Origin: an uncultured Eubacteriales bacterium
GTDB taxonomy: Bacteria > Bacillota > Clostridia > Oscillospirales > Acutalibacteraceae
NCBI GenBank assembly: GCA_934446475.1
Contig: CAKSEH010000005.1
Coordinates: 42,472 to 106,471 of the forward strand
Direction: 5' to 3'
DNA: 64,000 nt
Part shown: positions 34,404 to 43,853 of the stretch, piece after piece
Numbering within the stretch: the stretch's first letter is position 1
Layout of the letters: every line of letters begins with the position of its first letter
Made by a program: the position numbers and the translations under genes
Notes under the pieces: model-generated
Told to the model about the DNA's origin: nothing
The model's input: the letters and a program-made list of their open reading frames with translations, nothing else
Databases searched by the model: none

Positions 34404-35843
34404 CTACCCTTCTTTTTTCTTTAAAGCTTCAAGAGCGTCTTTTACAACTTCCCGTTCATCAAGATGAATGGTACCGTCCTTAAGTATCTGATAGGTTTCG
34501 TGACCCTTTCCCGCAAGGACTATTATATCGTCCTTAAGTGCAATGGAAACAGCATAGTTTATAGCCTTTATTCTGTTTTCTATAACCTTGACGGGTACAT
34601 TTACACCCTGCATTCCGTCAAGTATATCGTTTATTATAGCCATAGGTTCTTCGCTTCTCGGATTATCGCTTGTTACAATAACGTAATCGGCATTCCTAAC
34701 GGCAATACTGCCCATTATCGGGCGTTTTGTTTTATCTCTGTCACCGCCGCAGCCGAAAACAACTATTAAACGGTTCTTTTTACATTCTTTAAAGGTTAAA
34801 AGTATGTTCTTAAGACCGTCCGGCGTGTGGGCATAATCAATGATAACGGTAAAATCTCTGCCGGTGGGTACTGCTTCTGCTCTTCCCTTTACTCCTTTAA
34901 GTTCACCTATTGCCGATATTGCGGTTTCTAATGGTATGCCGAGTTCTATACAGGTAACAAGCACTGCCATTGAATTATAAACCGTAAACTTACCGCCTGT
35001 TTTAACCGAAATGTGCTTGAAAACATCATCGCCTACAAGCTCATATTCAACGGATGCGGGATGATAATTTATTCCCTTGGCACTGTATGAAGAATCGTTG
35101 CCGGTTGAATAGGTAACTATTTTGCAATCAAGTCCCTTACAAAGTTCTTCGGCATATTTGTCATCCGAATTTATTATTGCGGTTTTGCACATTCTGAAAA
35201 GGCGTTTCTTAGCCGCAAGGTAATTCTCCATTGTTATATGATAATCAAGATGGTCCTGAGTAAGATTTGTAAAAATGGCAGCATCAAATTCAAGATCATA
35301 AACCCTTTTCTGATCAAGAGCGTGAGAAGATACTTCCATTATAGCATAAGTGCAGCCCTTTGCAACCATAAGCTTGAAAAGTGAATTAAGTTCATAAGCG
35401 TTAGGTGTTGTGTTATGTGACGCAATGACCTCATCGCTTATCATATTTTGGATAGTTCCTATAAGACCGACTTTATATCCTGCTTTTTCAAGAACGGCTT
35501 TCATCATATATGTTACCGAAGTCTTGCCGTTTGTACCCGTAACCCCGATAAGTTTTAATTGTTTTGCCGGATTTGAAAACCAGTTTGCGCACATACTTGC
35601 ATATGCAGCGTGTGAATCGGGAACTATTATCTGATTTTCAAGGCCCAGGTCCCGCTCGCATATTATAACGACAGCACCGCTTTTTACAGCGTCCGGAGCG
35701 AATTTATGCCCGTCGGTCTTGGCGCCGGATATACATACAAAAGCAAAATCCTTTTTAACATCCTGCGAATTACAGGTTATACCCTTTATATCCGTGTTTT
35801 CAAGTCTACCGTTATATGACGGTATTATTTCCTTCAAAATCAT
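34404..35843 (-). CDS. murE: UDP-MurNAc-tripeptide synthetase, meso-DAP type
   Basis: 479 residues. Mur ligase with the ATP motif GVTGTNGKTSVTYMM. DNPR (in VTSDNPRSEEP) is the motif that marks meso-diaminopimelate selection, so the wall is probably A1gamma with DAP. It adds the third residue of the stem peptide in the cytoplasm. It follows the PBP gene by 15 bp. Confidence 0.95.
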   Translation of the reverse strand: MILKEIIPSYNGRLENTDIKGITCNSQDVKKDFAFVCISGAKTDGHKFAPDAVKSGAVVIICERDLGLENQIIVPDSHAAYASMCANWFSNPAKQLKLIGVTGTNGKTSVTYMMKAVLEKAGYKVGLIGTIQNMISDEVIASHNTTPNAYELNSLFKLMVAKGCTYAIMEVSSHALDQKRVYDLEFDAAIFTNLTQDHLDYHITMENYLAAKKRLFRMCKTAIINSDDKYAEELCKGLDCKIVTYSTGNDSSYSAKGINYHPASVEYELVGDDVFKHISVKTGGKFTVYNSMAVLVTCIELGIPLETAISAIGELKGVKGRAEAVPTGRDFTVIIDYAHTPDGLKNILLTFKECKKNRLIVVFGCGGDRDKTKRPIMGSIAVRNADYVIVTSDNPRSEEPMAIINDILDGMQGVNVPVKVIENRIKAINYAVSIALKDDIIVLAGKGHETYQILKDGTIHLDEREVVKDALEALKKKEG

Positions 35844-35858
35844 ATTTGATTTACTCCT

Positions 35859-38108
35859 TTATTGCTGTGCAAGGTCTGCATTTCCTTCATCTCTGAAATA
35901 CACCGTTATAACCTCGCCGAGCTTTACCTTTGTTCCTGCGGTTATACTCTGACTGTATGATTTAAGGTCCGGCGATGTTGTATTACCGGCGAAAATAATA
36001 TTTACACCGGAATTTGCCGCCGCCGTGGCAGCCTCGGTTGCGGTAAGACCGACAAGATTCGGAACCGTTGCCGACTCTTCACCGGATGTATCCGTATAAA
36101 TTATAACTGTTCCGCCCTTGTAAAGTGACGCTCCGGCTTCAGGAAGTTGGCTTATAACCGTGCTTCCCGATCCTACTATTTTATAAGAAAGCTTTAATGA
36201 CGAAAGCTGTTCCCTTGCCTTCATAAGCTCGCTTCCGGTAATATTCGGAACTTTGACCGCAAGCTTTTCAAGTTCTTCTGCTGTATACTGCGGCTCGTAT
36301 CCGAGATACGGCAGTATATCCGCCATTATTTTAGAACCGACAGGTGCGGAAATAGCGCCGCCGTAGTATCTTCCGCTCATAGGTTCATCAAGCATAACAA
36401 AGACCGCTATTTCGGGGTTATCAATAGGAGCTATTCCGACATAAGAGCCTATATAAAGTCCCTTGACATTCAAAGAAAGCATTTTCGCAACTTTTTCGGA
36501 AGTACCTGTTTTACCGCCCACTCGGTATCCTGAAACAATACCGTTTTTGGCGCCGTTTTGAACAACATATTCAAGCAATGTTCTCATTGTTTTTGAAGTG
36601 GTATCGGATATTACCTGTCTTTTATAGCCGGTTGAGACGGTTTTAACTATATCGCCGTCGGAATCAACTATCTTCTGAACAACATGCGGCTGAACAAGAT
36701 ATCCGCCGTTAACCGCTGCGGCGGCAAGGGATATCATTTGAAGAGGTGTTATATTAAATGTCTGACCGAAAGATGAAGATGCAAGCTCTGTCGCTCCCAT
36801 TTTACTTTCGGTGTGATAATAAGGACTCGCCTCACCGGGCAGGTCAATTCCCGTTTTTTCGGTAAGACCGAAAGCCTTAAAATATTTATTGAAAATATTT
36901 ACCCCTATAAGCTGACCAATTTGAATAAAGGCGGGGTTGCAGGAATTTGACATCGCTGCAGCAAGCGACTGAACCCCGTGTCCTCCCCTTTTATGGCAGT
37001 GATACGGGTTCCCGGCAACCGTATAAACATAATTGCAGGTAAAAGAACTGCGCTCGCTTACAAGATTTTCTTCAAGCGCCGTAGCAGCAGTAAATATTTT
37101 GAAAACCGAACCCGGCTCGTAAGTGTCCGAAACAGCCTTGTTTCTCCACTGCTTATTTAAAAGCTCATTTCTAGCCTTGCTTTTTTCGGTTTCATCGACT
37201 ATAGCGTCAACTTTAGCCTGATCCTCGTTTGAAAGTTTGAAAGGTTCGTTAGGATTAAAGTCTCCGCTTACCGCCATACCGAGTATCTCACCGTTGTTTA
37301 CATTCATTACAACAACGGCGCCACGCTCTGCAACCTGTTCTTCGGCTGCTGCATAATCGATATATTTTTCGCAAGTGTACTGAACATAGGAATCTATAGT
37401 GGACACAAGACTGCTTCCCTGTTTCGCTTCTTCGACCTTTTCGTAGGTGAATGGCATATCCGTTCCCTTAGCGTTTTTTGCGGCAATAACTCTGCCTGCA
37501 ACACCGGTAAGTTCATTGTCGTAATAGCTTTCAAGTCCTGCAAGACCCTGATTATCGTCTCCAACGAAACCTAAAACGGTTGATGCGAGAGAGTCGTTGG
37601 GATAATATCTTTTGGTGGTTTCGTCAAGTCCGACATATCTTGTCATTTCAAGTTTTTCGTTATCGGAAATAAACTTTCTGACTTTATCGGCGGTTTCTTT
37701 TTCTATTTTTTTCTTAACTATAACATAGTAAGTCTTCTGCTTTGTTTTATTGTAAATATCATCTTTTTCCATTTCAAGGATCTCCGACAGACCCTCTGAA
37801 ATAGTTTTTCTGATTTTTTCGGCCTCATCGCTTTTAAGACTTTTAAAGCTGTTGGGAGTTATATAAACCGTCCAGGCAGTTGAGCTTGTCGCCAACACTT
37901 TCATATTACGGTCGTAAATATTCCCCCTCGGAGCTGAAACGAGATTATCATAAAGCTGCTGCTCAGAGGCAAGGCTTTGATATTTATCGCCTTTCACAAC
38001 CATTATATAAAAAAGGCTTGAACCCGAAACTATTGATATGCAAAGTATCATTATGACCATAACTGTCATAATTCTGACTGCCATTTGCTTATTCGGTTTT
38101 GCCGACAT
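35859..38108 (-). CDS. Penicillin-binding protein with two PASTA domains (SpoVD/PBP2B-like)
   Basis: 749 residues from the ATG at 38108; a GTG nine bases upstream is less likely. An N-terminal membrane helix is followed by the PBP dimer domain (SAPRGNIYDRNMKVLATSS) and the transpeptidase domain: SVFK (catalytic Ser), SNS and KTGTSEK. Two C-terminal PASTA modules begin VKVPNITGSELMKAREQL and ATVPNLVGLTATEAAT. It cross-links septal or spore peptidoglycan. Position and PASTA repeats fit both the vegetative FtsI-type PBP and SpoVD; with only one such gene here it may be the division enzyme. Confidence 0.92.
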   Translation of the reverse strand: MSAKPNKQMAVRIMTVMVIMILCISIVSGSSLFYIMVVKGDKYQSLASEQQLYDNLVSAPRGNIYDRNMKVLATSSTAWTVYITPNSFKSLKSDEAEKIRKTISEGLSEILEMEKDDIYNKTKQKTYYVIVKKKIEKETADKVRKFISDNEKLEMTRYVGLDETTKRYYPNDSLASTVLGFVGDDNQGLAGLESYYDNELTGVAGRVIAAKNAKGTDMPFTYEKVEEAKQGSSLVSTIDSYVQYTCEKYIDYAAAEEQVAERGAVVVMNVNNGEILGMAVSGDFNPNEPFKLSNEDQAKVDAIVDETEKSKARNELLNKQWRNKAVSDTYEPGSVFKIFTAATALEENLVSERSSFTCNYVYTVAGNPYHCHKRGGHGVQSLAAAMSNSCNPAFIQIGQLIGVNIFNKYFKAFGLTEKTGIDLPGEASPYYHTESKMGATELASSSFGQTFNITPLQMISLAAAAVNGGYLVQPHVVQKIVDSDGDIVKTVSTGYKRQVISDTTSKTMRTLLEYVVQNGAKNGIVSGYRVGGKTGTSEKVAKMLSLNVKGLYIGSYVGIAPIDNPEIAVFVMLDEPMSGRYYGGAISAPVGSKIMADILPYLGYEPQYTAEELEKLAVKVPNITGSELMKAREQLSSLKLSYKIVGSGSTVISQLPEAGASLYKGGTVIIYTDTSGEESATVPNLVGLTATEAATAAANSGVNIIFAGNTTSPDLKSYSQSITAGTKVKLGEVITVYFRDEGNADLAQQ

Positions 38109-38144
38109 TAGGCCCACCGCCCTTTCCGTATTTAATGCTCGAAA

Positions 38145-38176
38145 ACGAGAGCCGTATATTCTTTTGCGACTCTCGT
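38145..38176 (-). promoter_or_regulatory. Hairpin between ftsL and the PBP gene, attenuator candidate
   Basis: ACGAGAG/CTCTCGT arms extended by CG/CG with one mismatch (38145-38154 with 38167-38176), followed by a short T stretch on the minus strand. It may reduce transcription into the PBP gene and beyond. Confidence 0.5.
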
Positions 38177-38206
38177 ATCTATTATATTATTTTAAAGCTT
38201 GTACTA

Positions 38207-38662
38207 TTAGTTTTTTGAAGAAACAACATTTCCGTTTTTTGTTGCCGAATCCTTGTCGTTGACTCTTATATATTTTACCTGCGATTTATCTTTTTTCTTC
38301 ATACCGAGTTCAGTAGCTTCGATTTCGATATTCGAATAGGAAATTTTGCGTTCAAGAGCAACCTCAAGGCTTGTCTTTTCACTGTCAAGAGTATCTATCT
38401 GCTTATTAAGCGCATTTATTTTTGAATTCACTTCGTTTATTTGAAGTCTCAAAAATATGTTGCCGCAAAGCGCCCCGAGCATAATGACCGATGCCATTAC
38501 CGCAAAAGCCGAAACCGATATTCTCCTCGGTTTTGCAGCGGTCTTTACTCTTGTCTGCGGAATTTTAACTATATTATCACGCTTATTTTCTCTTGCCTCT
38601 TTAGGCATAAATGCGCTGAAATCATATGCTAAGCTATCGGTATAATATTTCATATTATCCAT
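38207..38662 (-). CDS. ftsL: Cell division protein FtsL-like
   Basis: 151 residues. A polar N-terminus, a single membrane helix (ISVSAFAVMASVIMLGALCGNIFL), then a coiled coil (LRLQINEVNSKINALNKQIDTLDSEKTSLEVAL in pieces) and EIEATELGMKKKDKSQVKYI. Sequence identity in this family is low, so the name rests on position between rsmH and the PBP gene plus topology. It would pair with DivIC and DivIB in the divisome. Confidence 0.85.
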   Translation of the reverse strand: MDNMKYYTDSLAYDFSAFMPKEARENKRDNIVKIPQTRVKTAAKPRRISVSAFAVMASVIMLGALCGNIFLRLQINEVNSKINALNKQIDTLDSEKTSLEVALERKISYSNIEIEATELGMKKKDKSQVKYIRVNDKDSATKNGNVVSSKN

Positions 38663-38680
38663 AACTTTTTATCTCCGTTC

Positions 38681-39601
38681 CTATAATTTTTTAATTGCCC
38701 TGAGTTTAGCGCTTCTGCTGCGTTGATTTATTTCAAGTTCGCTCTCACTTGCAGTGATCGGTTTCCTAAACACAAGCTCTCCCCTCGGTTTTTTACCGCA
38801 AACACAAATCGGAAGGTCAGGCGGACAGGTACAGCCTGTGCAATATTCTTTAAACTTTTGTTTTACTATTCTGTCCTCAAGCGAATGGAATGTGATTATC
38901 GAAAAAATCCCATCTTTATTCAGCATATCAAACGCTTTGTCGAGAACACCTTTTAAATTATCAAGTTCGCCGTTAACGGCAATTCTCAGAGCCTGAAAGC
39001 AACGCCTTGCCGGGTGACCGTCTCTCCTTGCGGCGGCAGGAACCGCTCCTGCTATTATATCGGCAAGCTGAGTGGTTGTTTCAATAGGCGCCGTTTTGCG
39101 ACTTAATTCAATTGCACCTGCTATGCGGTAAGCAAACCTTTCCTCGCCGTAATCTCTGAATATATCGCTGAGTTCTTCCCTTGAAAGGTTATTGACAAGG
39201 GTTGCGGCTGTCGGTCCCGTTCGGCTCATTCTCATATCAAGAGGCGCTTCTTTATGAAAAGAAAATCCACGCTCTGCATTATCAAGCTGGTAGGAAGAAA
39301 CGCCGAGGTCAAGAAGAATACCGTCCGCCTTATATATCCCGAGTTTTGATAAAGCAACATCCATATCTTCGAAATTGCTCTGAATTACAGTCGCATTATA
39401 CCCCTCAAGCCGTTTTGATGCCACGGCAACGGCATCGGGGTCACGGTCAAGTGCTATCAGCCTGCCGCCGTCAAGCCTTTTGGCTATTTCAAGCGAATGT
39501 CCTGCTCCGCCGACAGTACCGTCAACATATATACCGTTCGGCTTGATCTGAAGAGACGAAACGGTCTCGTTTAAAAGAACCGATATATGATTAAATTCCA
39601 T
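38681..39601 (-). CDS. rsmH: 16S rRNA (cytosine1402-N4)-methyltransferase
   Basis: 306 residues. It begins NHISVLLNETVSSL, with the SAM motif VDGTVGGAGHSLEIAKRL and the conserved GVSSYQLDNAERGFSF and ITFHSLEDRIVKQKF. It methylates C1402 in the ribosomal P site. Standard second gene of the division cluster, 2 bp after mraZ. Confidence 0.96.
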   Translation of the reverse strand: MEFNHISVLLNETVSSLQIKPNGIYVDGTVGGAGHSLEIAKRLDGGRLIALDRDPDAVAVASKRLEGYNATVIQSNFEDMDVALSKLGIYKADGILLDLGVSSYQLDNAERGFSFHKEAPLDMRMSRTGPTAATLVNNLSREELSDIFRDYGEERFAYRIAGAIELSRKTAPIETTTQLADIIAGAVPAAARRDGHPARRCFQALRIAVNGELDNLKGVLDKAFDMLNKDGIFSIITFHSLEDRIVKQKFKEYCTGCTCPPDLPICVCGKKPRGELVFRKPITASESELEINQRSRSAKLRAIKKL

Positions 39602-39603
39602 AT

Positions 39604-40029
39604 TTAAAACTCAAGTCCTTCAACAATCGAAGCGACCGACTCCGGCGAGTACTGAGCATTTTCCTCCTGCCAAAGCTCGGTGTTCCATATTTCAAGGTTG
39701 GTATCCATACCGATGATATGCGCCTCGCCCTCAAGCATTGCATATTCACGCAGAGATGCCGGGATTAAAATTCTGCCCTGAGTATCAAATTCAACATTGA
39801 ATGCGCCGTCATAAAGGAAACGCTTTACAACGCTTGATTTTGCAGAAGGAAGCTTTCCTATCTTTTCAACAAGTTCGTTCCATTTTTCGGTTGAATATAC
39901 GCAAAGGCAACGCTTTCCGTAAATTCCTCTGCATATCATAAAGCTTGTCCCCAGTTCGTCCCTGAGCTTTGAAGGGATGGCGAGCCTGCCCTTCTTATCG
40001 ATATTATGCTGATATCCGCCGTATAACAA
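39604..40029 (-). CDS. mraZ: Division-cluster transcriptional regulator MraZ
   Basis: 141 residues from a TTG at 40029, chosen because AAGGAGG lies 8 bp before it and the protein then begins LYGGYQHNIDKKGR, as the family does. An upstream in-frame extension would read through the operator. Two AbrB-like swapped-hairpin modules carry DKKGRLAIPSKLR and DTQGRILIPASLR. MraZ forms rings and binds repeats before its own operon. Three AAAGTG boxes are found there. Confidence 0.93.
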   Translation of the reverse strand: MLYGGYQHNIDKKGRLAIPSKLRDELGTSFMICRGIYGKRCLCVYSTEKWNELVEKIGKLPSAKSSVVKRFLYDGAFNVEFDTQGRILIPASLREYAMLEGEAHIIGMDTNLEIWNTELWQEENAQYSPESVASIVEGLEF

Positions 40030-40049
40030 GTTCGCCGCCTCCTTTTCAA

Positions 40050-40086
40050 CACTTTGATACACTTTTATGGTTTTTGAATACACTTT
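40050..40086 (-). promoter_or_regulatory. Three phased AAAGTG boxes, MraZ operator
   Basis: On the minus strand AAAGTG occurs at 40086-40081, 40065-40060 and 40055-40050, that is 21 and 10 bp apart, all on one face of the helix, between the transcript start and the mraZ ribosome site. AAAGTG repeats are reported for MraZ of Mollicutes, so the match is plausible for a Firmicute. Confidence 0.7.
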
Positions 40087-40101
40087 TCACCACATATTTA
40101 T

Positions 40102-40130
40102 ATTATAATGACACCTAAGTGAAAAATCAA
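40102..40130 (-). promoter_or_regulatory. Sigma-A promoter of the division/cell wall cluster
   Basis: Minus strand TTGATT (40125-40130), 17 bp, a perfect TATAAT (40102-40107). The transcript should start near 40095 and run through at least ten genes. Confidence 0.8.
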
Positions 40131-40163
40131 GAACTTTTTTAAGTTTTTTCGGCAAAAAAACAA

Positions 40164-40206
40164 AGAGACCCTGACAAGAGGGATAAACCCAATTGTCAAG
40201 GTCTCT
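40164..40206 (-). terminator. Terminator after the cardiolipin synthase gene
   Basis: 13-bp arms with one mismatch (40164-40176 with 40194-40206), followed on the minus strand by TTG and seven T. It isolates cls from the mraZ promoter. Confidence 0.85.
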
Positions 40207-40222
40207 GAAAAAAGGAAATTTA

Positions 40223-41767
40223 TTAAAGGAACGGAGCGAAAATATGCAGTATCGCCCTCTTAAGTCTGAGAATAAGCGGGCTTTTTTTCCATTCTTCAAG
40301 TTTAATTTCCTGAGATTGTTCAAGAATTTCATTGAAGCTGTCTTTGATATCTGCCACGGTATCCTTATTTGTGAACCATACGCCGCACTCAAAATGGAGC
40401 ATAAAACTGCGGTAATCCATATTTACGGTACCGACAGTTGCAACGCTGTCATCCGAAAGAAAAATCTTTGAGTGTATGAACCCCGGAGTATATTCATAAA
40501 TTTTAACGCCTGCCTCAAGCAGTTCAAGATAATTATACTGTGTAACAGGATGAACATACCATTTATCGGGGATATGGGGTGTTATTATCCTGACATCAAT
40601 ACCTGATTTTGCGGCAATTTGCAAAACGGTTATCATCGTACTGTCTATTATAAGGTAAGGGGTTGTTATATAAACATATTTTTGAGCAGTATTAAGTATC
40701 TGCATATAGATACCCTCCGCCGGATTTTCATTGCCGAGCGGATCATCGCAATAAGGCAGGGCATAACCTTTAACGGGGATTATGCTTTCCGAAATATGGG
40801 GTTTCATATCTATTCTTTCACCGGTTGAAAACTCCCACATCATACAGAACATAGCAAGAAAGCTCTTAACGGCTTTTCCGCTTACTATAACGGCGCAATC
40901 CAACCAATATCCGAAACGTTCTATTTCGTTTATATATTCATCGGCAAGATTAAGTCCGCCTGTTACAGCGGTCTTCCCGTCAATAACAGCTATTTTACGA
41001 TGATTGCGGTTATTCATAAATATATCAAACGACGGCCTTATTCTGTTGAACGCCGCCACCCTGATCCCCTTAGAACGAAGTTTCGTGATAAAATCCTTAT
41101 GCTGACGCTTTATCGAACCGAAATCATCAAAAAGAACCTTAATCTCCACCCCTTCGGACGCTTTTCGTGCAAGCACATCTTCCACTGCGTTCCACATAAC
41201 GCCCTCTGCGATTATAAAAAACTCAATATAGATGTATTTTTGCGCTTTTGACAGTTCTTCAAGAAACCTGGGGAAAAACTTTTCTCCCGGGGAAAGATAT
41301 TCTACCGATGTGCCGTCATAAAGAGGATAACCCGATTCTTTCGTAAGGTAATCAGCCTGACGGGAATGATTGCGGTCGTCATATCTTAGTCTCTCACGGA
41401 TATCGGGGTCATCATAAAGCAACGGCATATAATGCTTCTGACAGTTTTGCATACGGCGTTTGAAATGCGGAAGAACACGGGAACCGCCCCACAGAAGATA
41501 AAGGCTTATTCCGAATACCGGAACGGCAAGTATGAATATTATCCAGGTTATTTTATAGCTCGGATTTCCCCTTTTATTTACTATATAAATAACGGTAAGT
41601 GCGCCTATAACCTCAAGGAACACATAAAACAGGAAAAAGCTCTTTGACAACCTTTGAACCACCGCATATAAAAGTGCTATCTGCAAAAGAAGCAAAACAA
41701 AAGACACAATAATCCTGCTTTGTATGGGAATACCTCTCTTGTGCTTTATCTTTATACTGCTTTTCAA
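40223..41767 (-). CDS. cls: Cardiolipin synthase, phospholipase D type
   Basis: 514 residues from a TTG at 41767 with GGAGGTG 7 bp before it. N-terminal membrane helices (IIVSFVLLLLQIALLYAVV and a second), then two phospholipase D motifs: HRKIAVIDGKTAVTGG and HSKIFLSDDSVATVG. It joins two phosphatidylglycerols to form cardiolipin and glycerol in the membrane. It stands between two terminators and is its own unit. Confidence 0.92.
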   Translation of the reverse strand: MKSSIKIKHKRGIPIQSRIIVSFVLLLLQIALLYAVVQRLSKSFFLFYVFLEVIGALTVIYIVNKRGNPSYKITWIIFILAVPVFGISLYLLWGGSRVLPHFKRRMQNCQKHYMPLLYDDPDIRERLRYDDRNHSRQADYLTKESGYPLYDGTSVEYLSPGEKFFPRFLEELSKAQKYIYIEFFIIAEGVMWNAVEDVLARKASEGVEIKVLFDDFGSIKRQHKDFITKLRSKGIRVAAFNRIRPSFDIFMNNRNHRKIAVIDGKTAVTGGLNLADEYINEIERFGYWLDCAVIVSGKAVKSFLAMFCMMWEFSTGERIDMKPHISESIIPVKGYALPYCDDPLGNENPAEGIYMQILNTAQKYVYITTPYLIIDSTMITVLQIAAKSGIDVRIITPHIPDKWYVHPVTQYNYLELLEAGVKIYEYTPGFIHSKIFLSDDSVATVGTVNMDYRSFMLHFECGVWFTNKDTVADIKDSFNEILEQSQEIKLEEWKKSPLILRLKRAILHIFAPFL

Positions 41768-41793
41768 AATCCCACCTCCGTAAAAAAACAAAA

Positions 41794-41820
41794 TCGGACC
41801 TTACCTAAGGCAAGGTCCGA
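41794..41820 (-). terminator. Terminator after ispH-S1
   Basis: Stem TCGGACCTT/AAGGTCCGA (41794-41802, 41812-41820) with inner CC/GG pairs, followed on the minus strand by TTTG and seven T. Confidence 0.9.
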
Positions 41821-41828
41821 AATTTTTA

Positions 41829-43853
41829 TTATTCAGCCTCAGCTTCCTCAGTTTCCTGAACCTCGGGTTCTTCTGCCGGCTCTTCGGTTTTGTTTTCGTC
41901 AAGAAGAGCACGAATTGAGAGACTTACTCTCTTCTTTTCGAGATCTACGGCTGTTATCTTAGCCTTAACTTCCTGGCCGACTGTCAGCTCATCCTGCGGC
42001 TTTGCAATGTGCTTATCCGCTATCTGAGAGATATGTATAAGACCGTCAACTCCGGGGATGATTCTTGCGAATGCACCGTAAGATGTCATACTTACTACAG
42101 TTGCGTCAACAACATCGCCTACGGCATATTTGTTCTGGAAAATTGTCCACGGATTATCCTCTGCCTTTTTGTATCCGAGTGAGATTTTCTTCTTCTCGGG
42201 ATCAAGTGCCTTAACATATACTTCTATGGTATCGCCTACCGAAACTACCTCGGACGGATTTTTGATTCTGGTCCACGAAAGTTCCGAAATGTGCACCATA
42301 CCGTCAACTCCGCCGATATCGACAAATGCGCCGTAAGTTGTTATTGACTTAACAACACCTGTAAAGCGGTCGCCTACTGCAATAGTGCTCCAGATTTTTT
42401 CTTCGGCTTCTTTGCGTGTCTCTCTGAGAACACTGCGAACAGAGCCTACTGCCCTATGACCTCTGCCGATCTCGATTATACGGAATGAAACTTCCTTACC
42501 CTTAAGGTCTTCAAGGGATTCGCCTCTTGAAGCGGTAGCCTGAGATGCGGGTATGAATACACGGACATTGTTGGAATAAACGACAACGCCGCCCTTAACG
42601 ATATCACGAACGACGCCGCTGAGCACTTCTCCGGAATCCTTGGCTGCAACTATATTGTTCCAACCGGCAATAGCATCGTAACGACGCTTAGAAAGCATTG
42701 CGGTTCCTTCCTGATCGTTTATCTTCATAATGATGAGATCAAGCTTGTCGCCGACCTTAACTTCATCCTCCAGTTTAACGGAAGGATCTGCAGAATATTC
42801 TGCGGCGGATACATAACCCGTGATACCTCTTCCGAAATCTACCTGAATTTCGGTGGGGTCAACTGCGAGTACAACACCGCATACCTTCTGATCCCCTGTT
42901 AAATTGCTGAGGGACGCCTCAAATGCTTCTTCGTCTGTCATTTCCTCGAAGCTCTTCTGAACAGTCTGATCTCCCTCCATCTGTTCATCAACCGGTTGTA
43001 AAATTTCCGACATGGTTTGAATAACCTCCTTTATTATACCCGCCGGCGTAGATGCACCGGCGACGACCCCGACGCTGCCGCATTCCGAAAACCATTCGGG
43101 CTTAAGCTCGCCCTCAGATTCTATAAGATGCGCTCTTTGACAGGACGCCTTGCAAACATCAAATAGCTTTGATGTGTTTGAGCTGTGCCTGCCGCCTATG
43201 ACAACCATTACATCACAGGTTCGGCTAAGCTCATCGGCTTCATTCTGCCGCATCGAAGTTGCACTACATATTGTATCAAATATTTTCGCATTTGTATAGA
43301 CTTTTTTTAAAATTTCTTGCACTTTTTCCCACTTTTTTGCGTTAAATGTCGTCTGTGAGACCACAGCCACACTTTCACCTGCGATTTGAGGGTGATTTTT
43401 TATGATATTTTGTAAATCCTCTTCGTCGGAAAAAGTATAAACAGGTCCTTTACAGTGACCCACTATGCCGATTACTTCCTGATGCGCAGGGTCGCCCGCT
43501 ATCAAAACCGTGTCGCCGTTTTGTGATGCATCGGAGACTATTTTGTGTATTTTGGAAACAAACGGACAGGTTGCGTCGGCAATCTCTGTTCCGATTTCGT
43601 TCGCCTTTTTGTATACATCCGCTCCGACCCCGTGCGATCTTATAACAAGAGTCTGAGAACTGTCTGTCTCTTCGGGAGAAGAAACCACCCTGACTCCCCT
43701 GCTTTCAAGTTCACTTACTATCTGCGGATTATGAATTATCGGACCTAAGGTGCAGACTTTTTTCCCGCTGTCTAAAAGTTCATAAACCATATTTACAGCC
43801 CTGTTTACCCCGAAACAAAACCCGGCGGTCTTTGCAAGAATTATTTTTGCCAT
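41829..43853 (-). CDS. ispH: IspH (HMBPP reductase) fused to ribosomal S1-type RNA-binding protein
   Basis: 674 residues from the ATG at 43853, which overlaps the cmk stop (TGATG). Residues ~1-285 are IspH/LytB, the Fe-S enzyme that makes IPP and DMAPP in the MEP pathway; the cluster cysteines lie in GFCFGVNRAV, ADATCPFVSKIH and FDTICSATSM. The rest holds four S1 modules, for example VCGVVLAVDPTEIQVDFGRG, FTGVVKSITTYGAFVDIGG and VDATVVSMTSYGAFARIIPG, ending in an acidic Glu-rich tail. This fusion is known in Clostridia. It may be cleaved or work as one chain; the sequence does not say. Confidence 0.95.
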   Translation of the reverse strand: MAKIILAKTAGFCFGVNRAVNMVYELLDSGKKVCTLGPIIHNPQIVSELESRGVRVVSSPEETDSSQTLVIRSHGVGADVYKKANEIGTEIADATCPFVSKIHKIVSDASQNGDTVLIAGDPAHQEVIGIVGHCKGPVYTFSDEEDLQNIIKNHPQIAGESVAVVSQTTFNAKKWEKVQEILKKVYTNAKIFDTICSATSMRQNEADELSRTCDVMVVIGGRHSSNTSKLFDVCKASCQRAHLIESEGELKPEWFSECGSVGVVAGASTPAGIIKEVIQTMSEILQPVDEQMEGDQTVQKSFEEMTDEEAFEASLSNLTGDQKVCGVVLAVDPTEIQVDFGRGITGYVSAAEYSADPSVKLEDEVKVGDKLDLIIMKINDQEGTAMLSKRRYDAIAGWNNIVAAKDSGEVLSGVVRDIVKGGVVVYSNNVRVFIPASQATASRGESLEDLKGKEVSFRIIEIGRGHRAVGSVRSVLRETRKEAEEKIWSTIAVGDRFTGVVKSITTYGAFVDIGGVDGMVHISELSWTRIKNPSEVVSVGDTIEVYVKALDPEKKKISLGYKKAEDNPWTIFQNKYAVGDVVDATVVSMTSYGAFARIIPGVDGLIHISQIADKHIAKPQDELTVGQEVKAKITAVDLEKKRVSLSIRALLDENKTEEPAEEPEVQETEEAEAE

